Positions 48,500 to 61,402 of a stretch of DNA of 64,000 bases are shown here, one piece after another (the stretch's first letter is position 1; every line of letters begins with the position of its first letter). Position numbers and translations under genes: made by a program. The stretch spans positions 51,488,227 to 51,552,226 of the forward strand of contig NC_089781.1 in the NCBI RefSeq assembly GCF_040412425.1, given 5' to 3'. Under the pieces are notes generated by a model, which searched no databases, was not told the DNA's origin, and saw only the letters and a program-made list of their open reading frames with translations. Source of the DNA: Macrobrachium rosenbergii (taxonomy: Eukaryota; Arthropoda; Malacostraca; Decapoda; Palaemonidae).

Positions 48500-51140
48500 C
48501 CTATCATTAAAATTCCAATACAGAATAAATTATGTACTGTCCTTATGGATTCAGGTAGTACTGTAAGCATAATTGATAAACACACATTAACAAGCTACTT
48601 AGGCGTTAAAGAAACGCTAATTTAGGGTCAAAGCAAGATAATAAAAGGAGTAGCGGGTAAACAGATAAAAAGTTTAGGCAATGTGAACTTAGAAATAGAC
48701 CTTTCGTCACATAAAACTGTTGAAAGTTTTATAGTTCTAGAAGACAGGTTCTTTCCCGCACAGGTGTTGTTCTCATATAAATTAATGAAGAAATGTGGAA
48801 TTATACTGAATTGCCGAGAAGGAAGAATTAACCTTACACAAGATAATAAAAAGAGCGTATGCTTTACGCTTGAAGAAGAAAAGTTTCACCCAAATCTGAT
48901 CAATTTGTCTGAGACGACTTCAACAAGCGACAAAGATATACAGAAAATAACCTATCATCAAGAGAACAATCAAATTAAAATGAATGGTAACGGAAAGGAG
49001 GAATTTCCACAATTACAGACTAGAAAGTCAAGATGTGCACATCCAGAAATTATACCCTCCAACAAAAGAAGTGACCTAGAAATAAATAAAGGTGATCTCC
49101 AGTGTTCTGAATATGACAAGGAACAAGACATTTATGAGGATAATTATGCAGAGATAAATACAGAACATTATAGCAATGTAGTAATCAGCTATGATAATGA
49201 AGGAAATTAGTAAATGAGGTACTGTTGTTAAACAAAATAAATAAAGTAGATATAAATGATATAATAGCAGTAACTGAAGAAACTAGTATAGATGCAGAAC
49301 ATTGTTACTTTGCAGAAACAAAAGATGAGGAAGTATGTTGTGTAAGCACTGCTGATGATAATAAAGTACAATTAATACTAAACAGACAGGTAATTTTGCA
49401 TCCAACGTGTTTAACAAAAAATACATCTAAGGGGAAAAGAAGAGATAGGAGTTAAAGATGTTCTTTTACTAAATGAAGAGTTACCAGAATTTGTCAGAAT
49501 GGATAATTCTTTAGTCCACATGAAGGGTGATACTTGTGAAGTTTATGTCCAGAACTACTCAGATAACAAACTAACACTTTATGCAGGCATTATCTTTTGT
49601 AAAGGAATACCTATTAACAATCCATTACTAACATTAGAAGAAGAAGCATTTTTCTCTGTAACTGGTCAAACATCTGAATTAAGCAAAGAAGTGAATAAAA
49701 CAGATTTTTCAGAAAACAAAGATAGATTAATTCAAGTATTAGAAAAATACAGAGATGTAATAGCAATAGAAGGAGATAAATTAGGTAGAACAAATGTCCT
49801 AAGGCATAAAATTGTATTAGATGATGGAACAAAACCATTCTTTATTCCTAATTACAGATTACCAATAAGCCAAAGACCCATAGTTGATAATTTGATAGAA
49901 GAAATGAAGAAAGATGGGGTAGTCATTCCTTCTAAATCTCCATATAATTCTCCATTACTACTTGTTCCAAAGAAAGATGGAAATTGAGACTTGTGATAGA
50001 CTATAGAAAGTTAAATTCCAACACCATCCCCGATAGAATGCCAATGCCAGTGATTCAAGATATGTTAGCTCAGTTAGGAGGTGCAAGGATATTTTCATCT
50101 TTAGATTTACTTAGTGGATACTGGCAAGTACCTGTAGACGAAGAGTCGAAACCATTCACAGCCTTCAGCACACACAAAGGAACACTTGCAATTTGAAGTC
50201 ATGCCATTTGGACTCACTTCGGCTCCTTTAATGTTTGTTAGATTAATGCTTCAAATATTAGGGGATATAGAAAATGTTGCAGTTTACTTAGATGATGTTA
50301 TCATTTTTAGGAAAGATTTAGAAAGTCACCTCAAAACATTAGAAATAGTCTTGGAAAGATTAAGAAGAGCAGGATTAAAAATCAAATTAAAGAAATGTCA
50401 ATTCTTAATGAAATCTTTGGAATACTTAGGACATGTAATTAGTGAAGATGGTCTGCATGAATGCAAGCAGGCAAGATAAAAGCAATAGTTGAATATCCAG
50501 CTCCTACCAATTTGAAAGCATTGAGAAGATTGCTAGGAATGGTAGGCTACTATAGACCTTTCATTAAAGGCTTTGCTACAATAGCCAAACCATTAACAGA
50601 ATTAACAAAGAAAGATGTCAAATATGAATGGAATAAAGAACAAGAGACAGCTTTCCAAACACTAAAGAGTAAAATGACCAGGAATCCCGTACTAGTCTAC
50701 CCAGATTTCTCCAAAGACTTTTACTTAGCCTGTGATGCATCAAGTACCGGGCTAGGGGCTGTATTATTACAAAAGGACAAAACAAGAATGAGAGCAGTAT
50801 ATTATGCCAGTAGAGTTTTGAATGCTGCAGAGAAAAATTATAGCACAATAGAAAGAGAATGTTTAGCATTATACTGGGGTCTAAGGAAATTTAGACACAT
50901 AATTTTAGGACATAAAGTCAATGCACTTACTGATCACAAACCAATTTGTGATTTGTTTAGAAGAGAACTTTTACAAATAACATGAAGTTCAATAGATGGT
51001 TCATTAGTGTGTTAGAATTTGCACCAGAATTCAGATATATCCCAGGAAAATTTAATACACTAGCAGATGCATTATCCAGAGCCCAAGAAGAAACAGAGAA
51101 ATGTATTACCACTAATACTTTTGTTTTAGCTGTCAAGTGG
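48500..51140 (+). pseudogene. pol: G5 protease, reverse transcriptase and RNase H
   Basis: The protease active site is DSGST, with DSG at 48548-48556. A long acidic linker (48683-49455) separates it from RT. RT has LLVPKKDG (near 49963), IDYRKLN (near 49997), LDLLSGYWQVP (near 50105), MPFGLTSAP (near 50205) and the catalytic YLDD at 50285-50296. RNase H has ACDAS (near 50732), ERECLALYWG (near 50855), TDHKP (near 50932) and LADALSRA (near 51062). Breaks are near 48626 (stop), 49210, 49455, 49985, 50180, 50460 and 50980; several are one-base changes in A runs. Confidence 0.9.
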
Positions 51141-51239
51141 TAGATTTAGATTTGGAAAGAGTACAAATACAGCAAGGAATGGATACAGAAATCAGGCATA
51201 TAATAGAGAACTAATGACAGATGAATCTTAAAACCTGAT

Positions 51240-52457
51240 TTTGTTTTAATCAATGGATTATTGTATAAGAGACCAACAGAGAAGAATGGTTATTCTCGAC
51301 TATACATCCCGAAAACACTAATCAGAGAAGTTTTAGAACTAACACACTCATACAAGTTAGCAGGACATCCAGGAATCAAAAAGACAACTAGAATCCTAAC
51401 CAGAAACTATTTTTGGCCCCATTGTAGTGAGGATGCCAAGAACTTTGTACAAAATTTGTAGTTTGTAATCGACATAAAGGTAACGTAAATCCAAAAGCTC
51501 CACTTGAAAAATACCCATCAGAGTTGAATCCATTTTCAGGTCGTATCTATGGACTTTTAGGTCCATTTCCTACAACTGTTAGGGGAATAAACAAATATTA
51601 GTCTTTTAGACTATCTAACAAGATATGTAGAGATTGTACCAGTAAGAAATAGAGATGCAATTACAGTAGCAGAAGCTCTTAAATCTAGAATTATTACGAG
51701 ACATTCATGTCCCCAAGTTCTTCTTTCTGATAACGCAGCAGAATTTACTAGTGAACTTTTAAGAAAATTATGTGAATTTTATGAGATAAATAAGTGTCAA
51801 ATCACAGCATATAAACCAAGTTCAAATGGAGCAGTAGAAAGAACGAATCGTAAGATAAAGGATATCCTGAAAACTTTAGTTAAACCTAATACAGAAGACT
51901 GGGATTTAGCTTTGGAAGACGTACAGTTTACTATAAACAATACTGTAAATGAGACAGTAGGAGAATCACCACACTACTTGTTATACGGATACGAGAAGAG
52001 ACTACCAAATACCTTACTAGATGATGCAACACCACCCCGACATACTTATAACTACGATGACTATATTGCCTGGAAAACTAGACGTACATATGAAACGATC
52101 AAACAGACGAGGACTAGACTTAAGGAAGCTCAGAGTGTCCAAGCAAAGTACTATGACAAAAATACAGCTAAACCGAAAATTGTAGTAGGTGCTCAGGTAT
52201 ATGTCCAGAATCATGTTCCAGAAGGTCCTAATGTAAAAGTATCCGCAAAGTTCCAAGGTCCTTACAGGGTATTAGAAGTGTTGAAGTTAAATAAGCTAAA
52301 GATCATAAGTGAGAGTGATCTAAAGGAAAGAATTGTTCATACCAATCATGTAAAGGTAATAAAAACAGACTCTTGGTCCAATAAGAGAATAGTTGAATTA
52401 TTGAAAGAAGTTGAACAGGAACCAATAAATAACAAATACAATTTAAGAAAAAGATAA
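51240..52457 (+). pseudogene. pol: G5 integrase
   Basis: The HHCC domain has LTHSYKLAGHPGIKKT and NYFWPHC (51330-51425). The core is broken near 51460, 51550 and 51595, but the second and third catalytic segments are intact as SDNAAEF (near 51728) and AVERTNRK (near 51833). The C-terminal region holds SAKFQGPYRVLEV (52240-52280), the GPY/F motif, and ends in a basic tail with a stop at 52457. The last frame, 51912-52457, is uninterrupted. Confidence 0.9.
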
Positions 52458-52515
52458 ATTTATGTAAAGTGTTGAACTATTAGATATAAACAATGTGTAG
52501 GCATTAAAATACCTC

Positions 52516-54079
52516 ATGTATACAGAATATCTGATAAGGCTTATTCTTACAGATACAAACATGCGGTTCTTCTTGGTTATCATAACACTTCTTTATGTGT
52601 CATCTGAGGTGGTGATCCGGAAGGGTGCACTACTAGAGAAAAAAGGATCTGTGAAATTAATAAAGGACTTGGGCATAGTGAGTATTAACATTACATCAGT
52701 GCTTATCAATGAAATGACATTGAAAGATGTCCAAAGGGAATTAAAATCATTAATTAGGAAAAGTGAAAATAACAGTGTTTTACCATTGTTGGAAAAACTA
52801 GATAATGACATAGGAAGTGTGTTAAATACAAGATCCAAACGATCCTCTTACCTTTTATAGGAACAGCACTTAATCAATTATTTGGAGTCGCGACAGACTC
52901 TAATGTAGAAAAAGAAAGTGCCCGTATAGACAAACTGGAGAAATGGGCAGCAACAAGAGGCATTGTGTTAAATAAGATTATAAACTCTCAAAACTTAAAC
53001 AGTAATGAATTGAAAAAAATAAAGGAATTTATTAATCAAGTGAACACAAACATTACCAAAGAGATTAAGATAATAACAGATGAACAACATTTAAGTACAT
53101 TTATGAACAATGTTAGAATTGTATTGCAAGACCATAAAGATGTATTAAATGCCATTTTGTTAGCCTATAAAGGAATATTAAGTCCAACATTAATAAACCC
53201 AAGAGAATTAGAGGGCATAATTAGTGATTTTTGGTAGAAGGACATTATACCCCTATGGTAAAGGATATAATGGTCTATTATAATTTGATAACCACCAAGG
53301 TAGTTAAGAATAAGATCCTTCTAATTCTACCTTTTAATCAAAAAGAGGCAGATGTACTGATGTCCATACATCCTTTTCCCATGTTGATAAAGGAAAACGT
53401 AATTATCTCAAATGTCAACCACATCAATTTTGCATTAGAAGAACATGGACTAATGATGTCATTTATTACTGATGCTCAATTAAGAGATTGTATACTTTTG
53501 AAAGATAAAGAGTATATTTGCAACCTTGACAACCTGTATGAAACTACTAATGCCTATCCTTGTGTTCAAGAAATAATTGAAAACAAGAATCAGAGACAGT
53601 ACTGTGTACACAATTATCCAAACATGATTTTGTTTCCATTATAGTAGAACAGTCAGTTTTTGTGTTTTCACTAAGTTCAGTAACAGCAACTATTAATTGC
53701 CATAATGTAAGTACTGAAATTAATTTCAATAATGTCCATGCTTTTGATAAGACTTGCAAGTTAGTTATTCCTAATAAATTATATTATGAACCTCATGTCT
53801 TCACAGAAATCACAATCCATAAAAATAAGCCCTACATGAACTACTCTAGTGAAGTTAAAAGAATTTAAACTGTCTCAGTTAGAGTTAAAACAAATAAATG
53901 AGTTGGCTTTAGTAGATGAATTTTTCTATTACAAAGAAAATGTTTCACCAATTCTGTCTCTGTTCAATTTGGTCATAATCATTATTGTAATAATAGTGTT
54001 TGCAATTTTGGTCAAACGTGTGGTAATTTCAAATGTTGAGCAGATTATAACAGAAATAAAGAGGACCAATGAAGAGTAA
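52516..54079 (+). pseudogene. env: G5 envelope (F-type, Gypsy/errantivirus family)
   Basis: About 520 codons between integrase and the 3' LTR. A hydrophobic signal-peptide-like segment follows an ATG at 52561 (FFLVIITLLYV); another in-frame ATG is at 52516. A furin-type site RSKR is coded at 52831-52842, directly followed by a segment reading IGTALNQLFGVATDS, like the fusion-peptide region of Gypsy Env and baculovirus F proteins. A Leu/Ile heptad-like stretch follows (52930-53060), and a single membrane anchor near 53950-54015 with a short basic tail. Frame breaks near 52852, 53230, 53644 and 53860 make it nonfunctional as read. Entry function is inferred from family only. Confidence 0.85.
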
Positions 54080-54178
54080 AATGATCTTATACACATAATT
54101 TGCTGCTGAATTCTTTATGTATTATTGTTTGCATTGTGTGTTAAAACAATTAACCATTTTTACAGTATAACAATTCAT

Positions 54179-54180
<2 letters not shown>

Positions 54181-54225
<45 letters not shown>

Positions 54226-54230
54226 ATGTA
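54181..54230. repeat. Short (TA)n microsatellite in G5 3' region
   Basis: About 32 bases of TA then GTATGTAT, between env and the 3' LTR. Confidence 0.9.
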
Positions 54231-54460
54231 TCTCTTTTGATTCATGATATAATATATGTGAATTTTCTACCATATATTCTTAATTGATTTTTTTTGCATT
54301 AGTGCATTGACACAGTTTGTGCAATTTAAATATTTTTTTGAGAATTGACTTGATGGACAATCATATAAATGCTTTATTTTATTTGTGATTTTGCAATCAT
54401 CCATTGAAATATATTCTTTTTGTCACACTGAGGGCAGTGTGAGGTAGCGTGACCGAGTGA

Positions 54461-55368
54461 TGTTGTGGTGTAGAATAGATAGGGAAATTAAATAGAAAAG
54501 AGAGAGAGAAATAAGAGTAAAAGAGAGGCAAAGAACACAGTGATAACGGCCAAATGCTGTTGGGTCGTGTTATCAATACATGAGATGTTTACATTGCAGT
54601 ATATCGTGTTTAAGCCATAAAAACAGTCGTAAAAATGGGAAATAATGGCCTCGCGATTGAAGCCAAGCCAAAACATGAGTCAGCACAGTCTAAATGCTTG
54701 CAACAGCTGATTCTATAGCCCCGCCTTCTCCGGAAGGTGTTTTCGTGAAGTTCCAGGAATTTGGGGTTGACCCAAGTGATATACTTCTTCAACCTCCAAT
54801 CAATTATGTTTGGGGAGGGTCTTTCCACACCCTCCTAAGATCACCTCCTATCAAGTCCTCTAAGGAGAGATTTGAATCACACCCACACAGTCCTTCCAAT
54901 CAGCTACTTGAAGGGGGAGGCCTTGCTGATTAATCCTTCCAATAAGGCTAGAAGGAGGTGGAGATTAACAGATAGCAAGTTTCCTGAGGGTTCAACGAGT
55001 GAGAGACCGACGAGGAAATGAGAGTCAGAACTGTGTCCTTCAAGGGAGAGTACTTCTCCCAATCGCTCTTATGTTCCCCATATAGACTGATTCAAGAGGG
55101 ATTCGTTTCTATCATTGTAACTTGTTAATTTTGTACTGATCTTTATAATACTAAGTACTAATTAAAGTGAAGAAATTACTGATCTCGTCTCTATACGCCT
55201 TTCTGAGAGATATCAATATTTAAAAGGAATAAATATACAAAGATAGCACATCATCCATAAGTTTATCTGAAGGACACCTCGAAAGAAACCAAGGTAAGAA
55301 GAGAAAGACTAAAATCTATGCAAACATATAACGAAGGACGTAAAAAGAGAAATAATAAAAACATTACA
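54461..55368 (+). repeat. G5 3' LTR
   Basis: Full-length partner of the 5' LTR, starting TGTTGTGGTG and ending CATTACA. Preceded by a G/A-rich stretch (about 54430-54450) that could serve as the plus-strand primer. Confidence 0.95.
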
Positions 55369-55372
55369 GGGA
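55369..55372. other. G5 target-site duplication, right
   Basis: GGGA directly after the 3' LTR, identical to the left flank. Confidence 0.85.
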
Positions 55373-55481
55373 ATCATTTTTCCTTATTCCTGAGAAACTT
55401 GCCTCAAGAGAAAAACAAGTGTAGGCTGATTCAGTCCCAACAAAAAAAAGTCTCTGAAAATAATACCATTGACTTTAATAG

Positions 55482-55487
<6 letters not shown>

Positions 55488-55558
<71 letters not shown>
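55488..55558. repeat. (TA)n microsatellite
   Basis: About 70 bases of TA. Confidence 0.95.
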
Positions 55559-55561
<3 letters not shown>

Positions 55562-55569
55562 ATATATAA

Positions 55570-56289
<720 letters not shown>

Positions 56290-56344
56290 CTTTTATCACA
56301 TCACTGTGATTCATATACAATCAGTAAGCTACAAACGTTGATTA

Positions 56345-56526
56345 AATATCATATTCGCTCTACCTCAAAATAATATATTTTCATATATGTTTCTGAAGGG
56401 AATTTTTTTAGTTGATAATAAGTTCGTTGTCCCGTGGACAAATTTATTATCAACTATAAAGTGGTCCCCTTGGTAACGGATATATGAAAATATATTATTT
56501 CGGGTCAGGTAGAGCGAATTGATATT
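56345..56526. mobile_element. Second foldback/MITE-like element
   Basis: The left arm has ATTCGCTCTACCT, AATAATATATTTTCATATAT and AGTTGATAATAA. The right arm has their reverse complements (TTATTATCAACT, ATATGAAAATATATTATT, AGGTAGAGCGAAT). Arms are about 80 bases with a central loop near 56430. No coding sequence. Confidence 0.8.
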
Positions 56527-56599
56527 AAAGGACGATATAAAAAATTACTGATTATATATATATTTGGCCATATATATATATATATCATATACATACATA

Positions 56600-56610
56600 T
56601 TTATATATAT

Positions 56611-56699
<89 letters not shown>
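56600..56699. repeat. (TA)n microsatellite
   Basis: About 100 bases of TA in two blocks, 70 bases after the second foldback. Confidence 0.95.
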
Positions 56700-56703
<4 letters not shown>

Positions 56704-58255
56704 GTAAAGGCCAATCCTGAGCCTATACTTGATTTAAGTCTCTGTTTTGTGAACAGAGGTTGGTATATCTTTTCCGAGATATTTGAGTGATAGCGTGTAA
56801 TGCGAGCCGACATCATAAGTTATACCTTTCCCTAACTAAATTCTAAGGTCTACTGGAATGAGATATTAAGTACAAAATTAAACCTTTATTAACAAAATAA
56901 CAACGAAAATAACTTCTTAAAAATTACGAAGAATGAAAGCGAATGATTCATCATAACTATCAAAAGTTCTTCTAAGGAAATAAGGTCCAAAATCATAAAC
57001 ACCCAATTACTTAAGGAATTGCAGGAAATAACTCATCTGTCCTTTAAATCATAAACAGGTCAATTAATAAAATCAGGTCATCTCAAAATGTCCTTCCTTG
57101 AAGGAGGGAGAAATGGAATGGAATGGAATGGAATACCTGTGAAAGAACAAACGTCACATTAAAGACCAGAAAATGTAAAAATTGCAGAAACACAAAATTT
57201 CACTGCCACAGGGGTAACGTCTGTGTTCATAGTTCTGAAAATAAAGTCTAAAACGTTTATGAGTTGTACTCACTTCACAAAATCCTCTGGGACAGTCTCC
57301 ATGTGAATTTTCACAGTTCACATGTTCAAATATACAAATAACGGATCGCAATGCCCAATCGTTCAACGATCCCTCCCATTATATTCATTATGCAATGCAC
57401 AAATGAACACACTCTCATGACATCACCAAGTTCAATGTTCGACAAAGACACGCCCTCTGTACTTCAAGGTGTCATGAGGTACACGCCCACACACGTACAT
57501 TACTGAATGCTTTCTTCAAAACCAGATTTTATAACCGGTTCAGCTTCTAGAACAATTTAAGCTGAAACCGCATTTTCACTGCCCGTGTCCTGTCACCAAG
57601 GAGCTCTGTGATTTCGTGTGGTTTGCGAATGGTTCAGCATTTTCCTATATGCTGTGTATAATAAAAATGGACCCTGCAAATAGCTGACCCAACTTTTCAA
57701 AGGTCACCTTCGCGAGCAATTACAGTAGCTCGGTCCACGCACCTGAGGTGGACCCCACCTCAAAAGTTCTAGGTGCAAAACTTATATATATCTTATAACA
57801 CAGATATTATAGCACAATCAGTTCATTCAAGAAATGCATTACTCCAGACGATTTCACTCCTGGTACTGCCTTACGCTGAAGGGCCTGCGACTGCGCACGC
57901 CAACGGTGATCCAACCAAGATAAAAGGCTTGCGACTGCACCAGTCCAAGCTGAAAGTGTTCCTACGTCTACCAGCGATCCGACGAAGATGAATGGCTTGC
58001 AACTGCACAAGCCCATGTTGAATGTGTTCTTGCGTCTCCTTTTTCGCCAACCCAACGTCTCCTCAAAAATACGGCAAAGATGAAGACATCCTGCCCGACA
58101 TCTCTCCAAAGCCCTGGATCATCTCACCAAAGTGCAGAAGTAACGTTGACAGCTTTCTCATATGTTGAGGACGGTGAAGCTATTCCAACATCTCCGTTGC
58201 GAGGGAGTGGTATTTTTCGTGAGTCGGTCATATAGACAGTCATATCAAAAAGTAA
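56700..58255. other. Unassigned region next to G6
   Basis: Holds a short (GGAAT)n run (57116-57134) and open frames up to 100 codons without domains. By position it could contain the 3' LTR of G6, but no second copy is in the window to test this, and it does not match the G1 LTR. Confidence 0.4.
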
Positions 58256-59295
58256 CTTGTCTATTCCCTATGCCATATTATTACTGAACCAAATAAGACT
58301 ACTAGTGCAAAGGTCATATATTCTCAATGTGAAACAATTCCAAGTTGGTACCCAGAATTTCCACAGTCAACTCACTATCAGGTACACTAACTCTAAGGAA
58401 CTATTCATAAAAATTCTATCCAACAGAAAAAATTACCCGAGAATCCTATCCATACACTGAATACACGAAAGGCAATCCTAAACATCTGAAAGGTATCATA
58501 TCTCATAAAAAACATCAAGGTTCTACTCCGGTTAGCGAATATTTCGCAACACCTGACTAATTCTCAACACAATAGCAATTGACTTAATGGCAATCGCTCC
58601 TATGATCCTAACAATTACAATTACTCATAACACAGCTCCCTTTGATTTTAAAAGAGAACTGAAAAATCCCAAATACTCGAATTCGATATCTCTATCAAAA
58701 CCTTCCTAAACCTCTCCTAAATCCTAACTGACATATCCCAACTTGTAAAAGATCAGACCCGTTCGGTCCGATATACTAAATACCTCCCCAAAAACAAAAT
58801 CCTAAACCACAAATCCTTATTCTGTAACTCTATATTCAAAGATATTGCGTCAGACAACCAAAACACATCATAACATTCTAATATAATAACACACGGGTCA
58901 AATCTCGTATGAAATTAGCCCGTGTCACAATTCCCAAAGTCATATGAATACAAACCATTAACTCAAAGTAACCCATTACTATCGCCAAGTGTGAACGATG
59001 AAGTCCCTAACCGCAGATGCGATCCATTAAAAAAAAGACAACTCAAATTCATATATCTACAAAACTCTACGGTATTCTGCACACAATTTACACTAAGTAT
59101 TGCAGCGTACATCAGAAATCACAATGAACCTGAATTATTAAAGGTTCGTAAAACTCTATGGACTAACGTCCTCCTGAATTACAACAAACTGCAAGTCATG
59201 CCCATTTACAACCCATTAAAACCCGAAAGGAAAAAAAGACCCGTAACTACCCATCACCATAACAACAATACAACCCAGGAATGCATCCATGCTAA
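58256..59295 (-). other. G6 region downstream of integrase, degenerate
   Basis: The part 58256-58930 is homologous to G1 5155-5750, including the short hydrophobic stretch near 58556-58640 that ends at a shared stop. The part 58930-59295 has no G1 match that I can follow. No envelope frame like that at G1 4418-5120 is seen. Confidence 0.55.
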
Positions 59296-59673
59296 TATCC
59301 ATTAACCCGTCTTTTTGATCTTAGAAATATGTGTCAAACGAGACACACCCGTGTTTTCATCCAGAACAACAAATCTATTTCCCTTCTTTGCTTCAACAAC
59401 CAGGAACGGACCTTCAAACTTAGGACCCAGCTTATAGTTCAGCTGATTCCTGACATTTATCTACAAATAAACCCTATCTCCAACAGCCACTTTGACTCTA
59501 TCTGGCTTAGCATTACTCTTATCTACCATGTCTCGCGTTTTCATCTCAAGATTCTTAGCAAGGCACGCATATCTCTCTTTCGCAGTTGAAATCAGTGATT
59601 TTACAATCTCGTCATCTGTTGGAATGGGCAACAGATCAAACACACCTCGCGCTGGGTATCCAAACAGCGCTTC
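59296..59673 (-). pseudogene. pol: G6 integrase C-terminal part
   Basis: The minus strand continues the integrase beyond the SINE: SPNEALFGYPARGVFDLLP (near 59625-59680), then KFEGPFLVVEA (GPY/F-like, near 59395-59425), ending at a stop near 59303. A break lies near 59461. Confidence 0.8.
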
Positions 59674-59683
59674 ATTGGGAGAC

Positions 59684-59930
59684 CGAGCCGGTTGAGCTTC
59701 AGACTCACTCGATGGGCCGGAGTTCAATTCCCGCGGCTGGCTGATGAAGAGTTAGAGGAGATTTCTGGTGATAGAAATTCATTTTCGCTATAATGTTTCG
59801 GATTCCACAATAAGATGTAGGTCCCGTTGCTGGCAACCAATTGGTTCTTAGCCACGTAAAATTCTAATCCTTTATTCTCCTAGGAGAGCTGTTAATCAGC
59901 TCAGTGGTCTGGTAAAACTAAGGTATACTT
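59684..59930 (+). mobile_element. tRNA-derived SINE (copy 2) inside G6 integrase
   Basis: A tRNA-like head with a B-box-like GAGTTCAATTCCC, followed by the same central domain as copy 1 (TCTGGTGATAGAAATTCA; CCAATTGGTTCTTAGCCACG) and tail GGTATACTT. An exact 10-base direct repeat ATTGGGAGAC flanks it at 59674-59683 and 59931-59940; this is original integrase sequence duplicated on insertion. The head differs from that of copy 1. Confidence 0.93.
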
Positions 59931-60640
59931 ATTGGGAGACATTCCAATGGTATCACTACACATAGCATTTATACTATGTTGGACCTGTGGAAGATAGCGG
60001 TCCCAATTTGGGTCATTACCCCCCATGGTCATTCTACAAGCTTCAATAACCTTTCTATTTGCTCGTTCGCACAAGCCATTCGCGTCTGGTGTATATGGAA
60101 TAATATTAACTTTCTTAATCCCCATTACGTCCGCAAGACATTGCATCGTACGATTTACAAATTCGCGTCCGTTATCTGTGATTAGGACATCTGGCGCCCC
60201 ATATCTGCAAATACACCAATTAAAGAATGCGTTCGCTACTTCCTCCGCTGTTTTATGCTTCAACGGGAAAATCTCTACGAACCTAGTTAACTCGTCAACG
60301 ACTACCAGCAGGTGCCTATGGCCATAATTAGATTCACAGAAATTACTCAAGATGTCCATGTGGACTCTTGCTGCGGGTCTGGTAGGAATCGGGAGTGAAC
60401 CCAGTTTACATGAAACAACCCTAGATGGCTTACATGCGTTACAAACTGAACAACTTCTAACAAAGTCTTCTATATCTCTTGACATATTCTCCCAAAAGAA
60501 TTGTCCTCGTATGTTCTGATACGTCTTTTCAATCCCTAGATGAGGAGTGATAGACCTACTATGAACAATATCTAGCACCGTAGGTACCAGGCTCGTGGGA
60601 ACAACTATTTGCGTCGTATCGCCATTACCTTCACTATTTC
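59931..60640 (-). pseudogene. pol: G6 integrase N-terminal and core part
   Basis: The minus strand has the HHCC domain (HLGIEKTYQNIRGQFFW, CSVCNACK; 60425-60560) and an intact catalytic set: MDILSNF (near 60355), TDNGREF (near 60170), CERANRKV (near 60065). The open frame is 225 codons up to the SINE, which truncates it. Confidence 0.9.
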
Positions 60641-61402
60641 TCAGTCTGTATCTAATCTTCCTAACACATTACCCTCTAATTCAAGCCCCGCAAAAGGCAG
60701 CTTATATCCCCTCTTAACAAATTCCCCTCTAAGAAACGCTTTTGCATCTCTCAAGGTCTCATCTTCATCCTGTTTGTTTTCTACCAGACTAATATCCCAG
60801 TCAATGCTATCTCCCGATACATAACATACAAGCGTACCTTGCTCATCAGAAAAACTTCTACTAAGGGCATCTGCTACAACATTCTGTCTACCTTCTATAT
60901 ACTTTATTTTAGCATCAAAATCCCTGATTGTTAGATACCATCGGGCTCTTTTGGGTGAAAGATCCGGTTTATTAAAAAGATCCACCAACGGCTTATGATC
61001 AGTCAAAATCTCTACCTGAGTACCTAATAACAGAATTTTAAAATGGGACAAGGCCGATACCACGGCAAACGCCTCCTTATCGACCACCGACATGAGGTGC
61101 TCATTACTACCTCGTCTCTTAAACTTCCTACTGTAAAATGCAATCGGGTGGAGTTTTCCATCGAATTTCTGCATAAGGCATGCGCCTATCCCGACGCTAC
61201 TTGCGTCCCTAACTAACGTGAATGGACGTTCTAAATCTGGAAACTTCAACACCGGGGGATTTGTTAAAACATCTTTAATGGTTTGAAATGCTACTTGCTG
61301 ACGCTCTCCCCAAACAAACTGCACATCATCCCTCAGAATATCTGTCAAAGGAGACGCTAAAACGGAAAAACCCTTCACGAATCTATGGAAAAATCCCGCC
61401 AT
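60641..61402 (-). pseudogene. pol: G6 RNase H
   Basis: A 253-codon uninterrupted frame: connection sequence (AGFFHRFVKGFSVLASPL), LVRDASSVGIGACLM (Thr of TDAS replaced by Arg, catalytic Asp kept), IAFYSRKFKRRGSNEHLM, TDHKPLVDLFNKPDLS and ADALSRSF. The length and motif spacing are normal. It is broken from RT near 61405 and from integrase near 60640. Confidence 0.9.

Larger units (their letters stand above)
45139..55368 (+). mobile_element. Ty3/Gypsy retroelement G5 with F-type env (errantivirus-like)
   Basis: A 10,230-bp element bounded by two 908-bp LTRs (TG...CA) and a perfect 4-base target duplication GGGA (45135-45138 and 55369-55372). Order: 5' LTR, primer site, Asn-rich leader frame, gag, zinc knuckles, protease, RT, RNase H, integrase, env, 3' LTR. 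LTRs differ by scattered substitutions and many one-base indels (about 97 percent identical by eye). The coding frames are interrupted repeatedly, often in A or T runs. It is the most complete element in the window. Confidence 0.96.

Noticed and set aside
57113..57135. GGAAT satellite
   Set aside because: Only about four units, too short to call satellite DNA.
56700..58255. 3' LTR of G6
   Set aside because: Plausible by position, but no second copy exists in the window and it does not match the G1 LTR.
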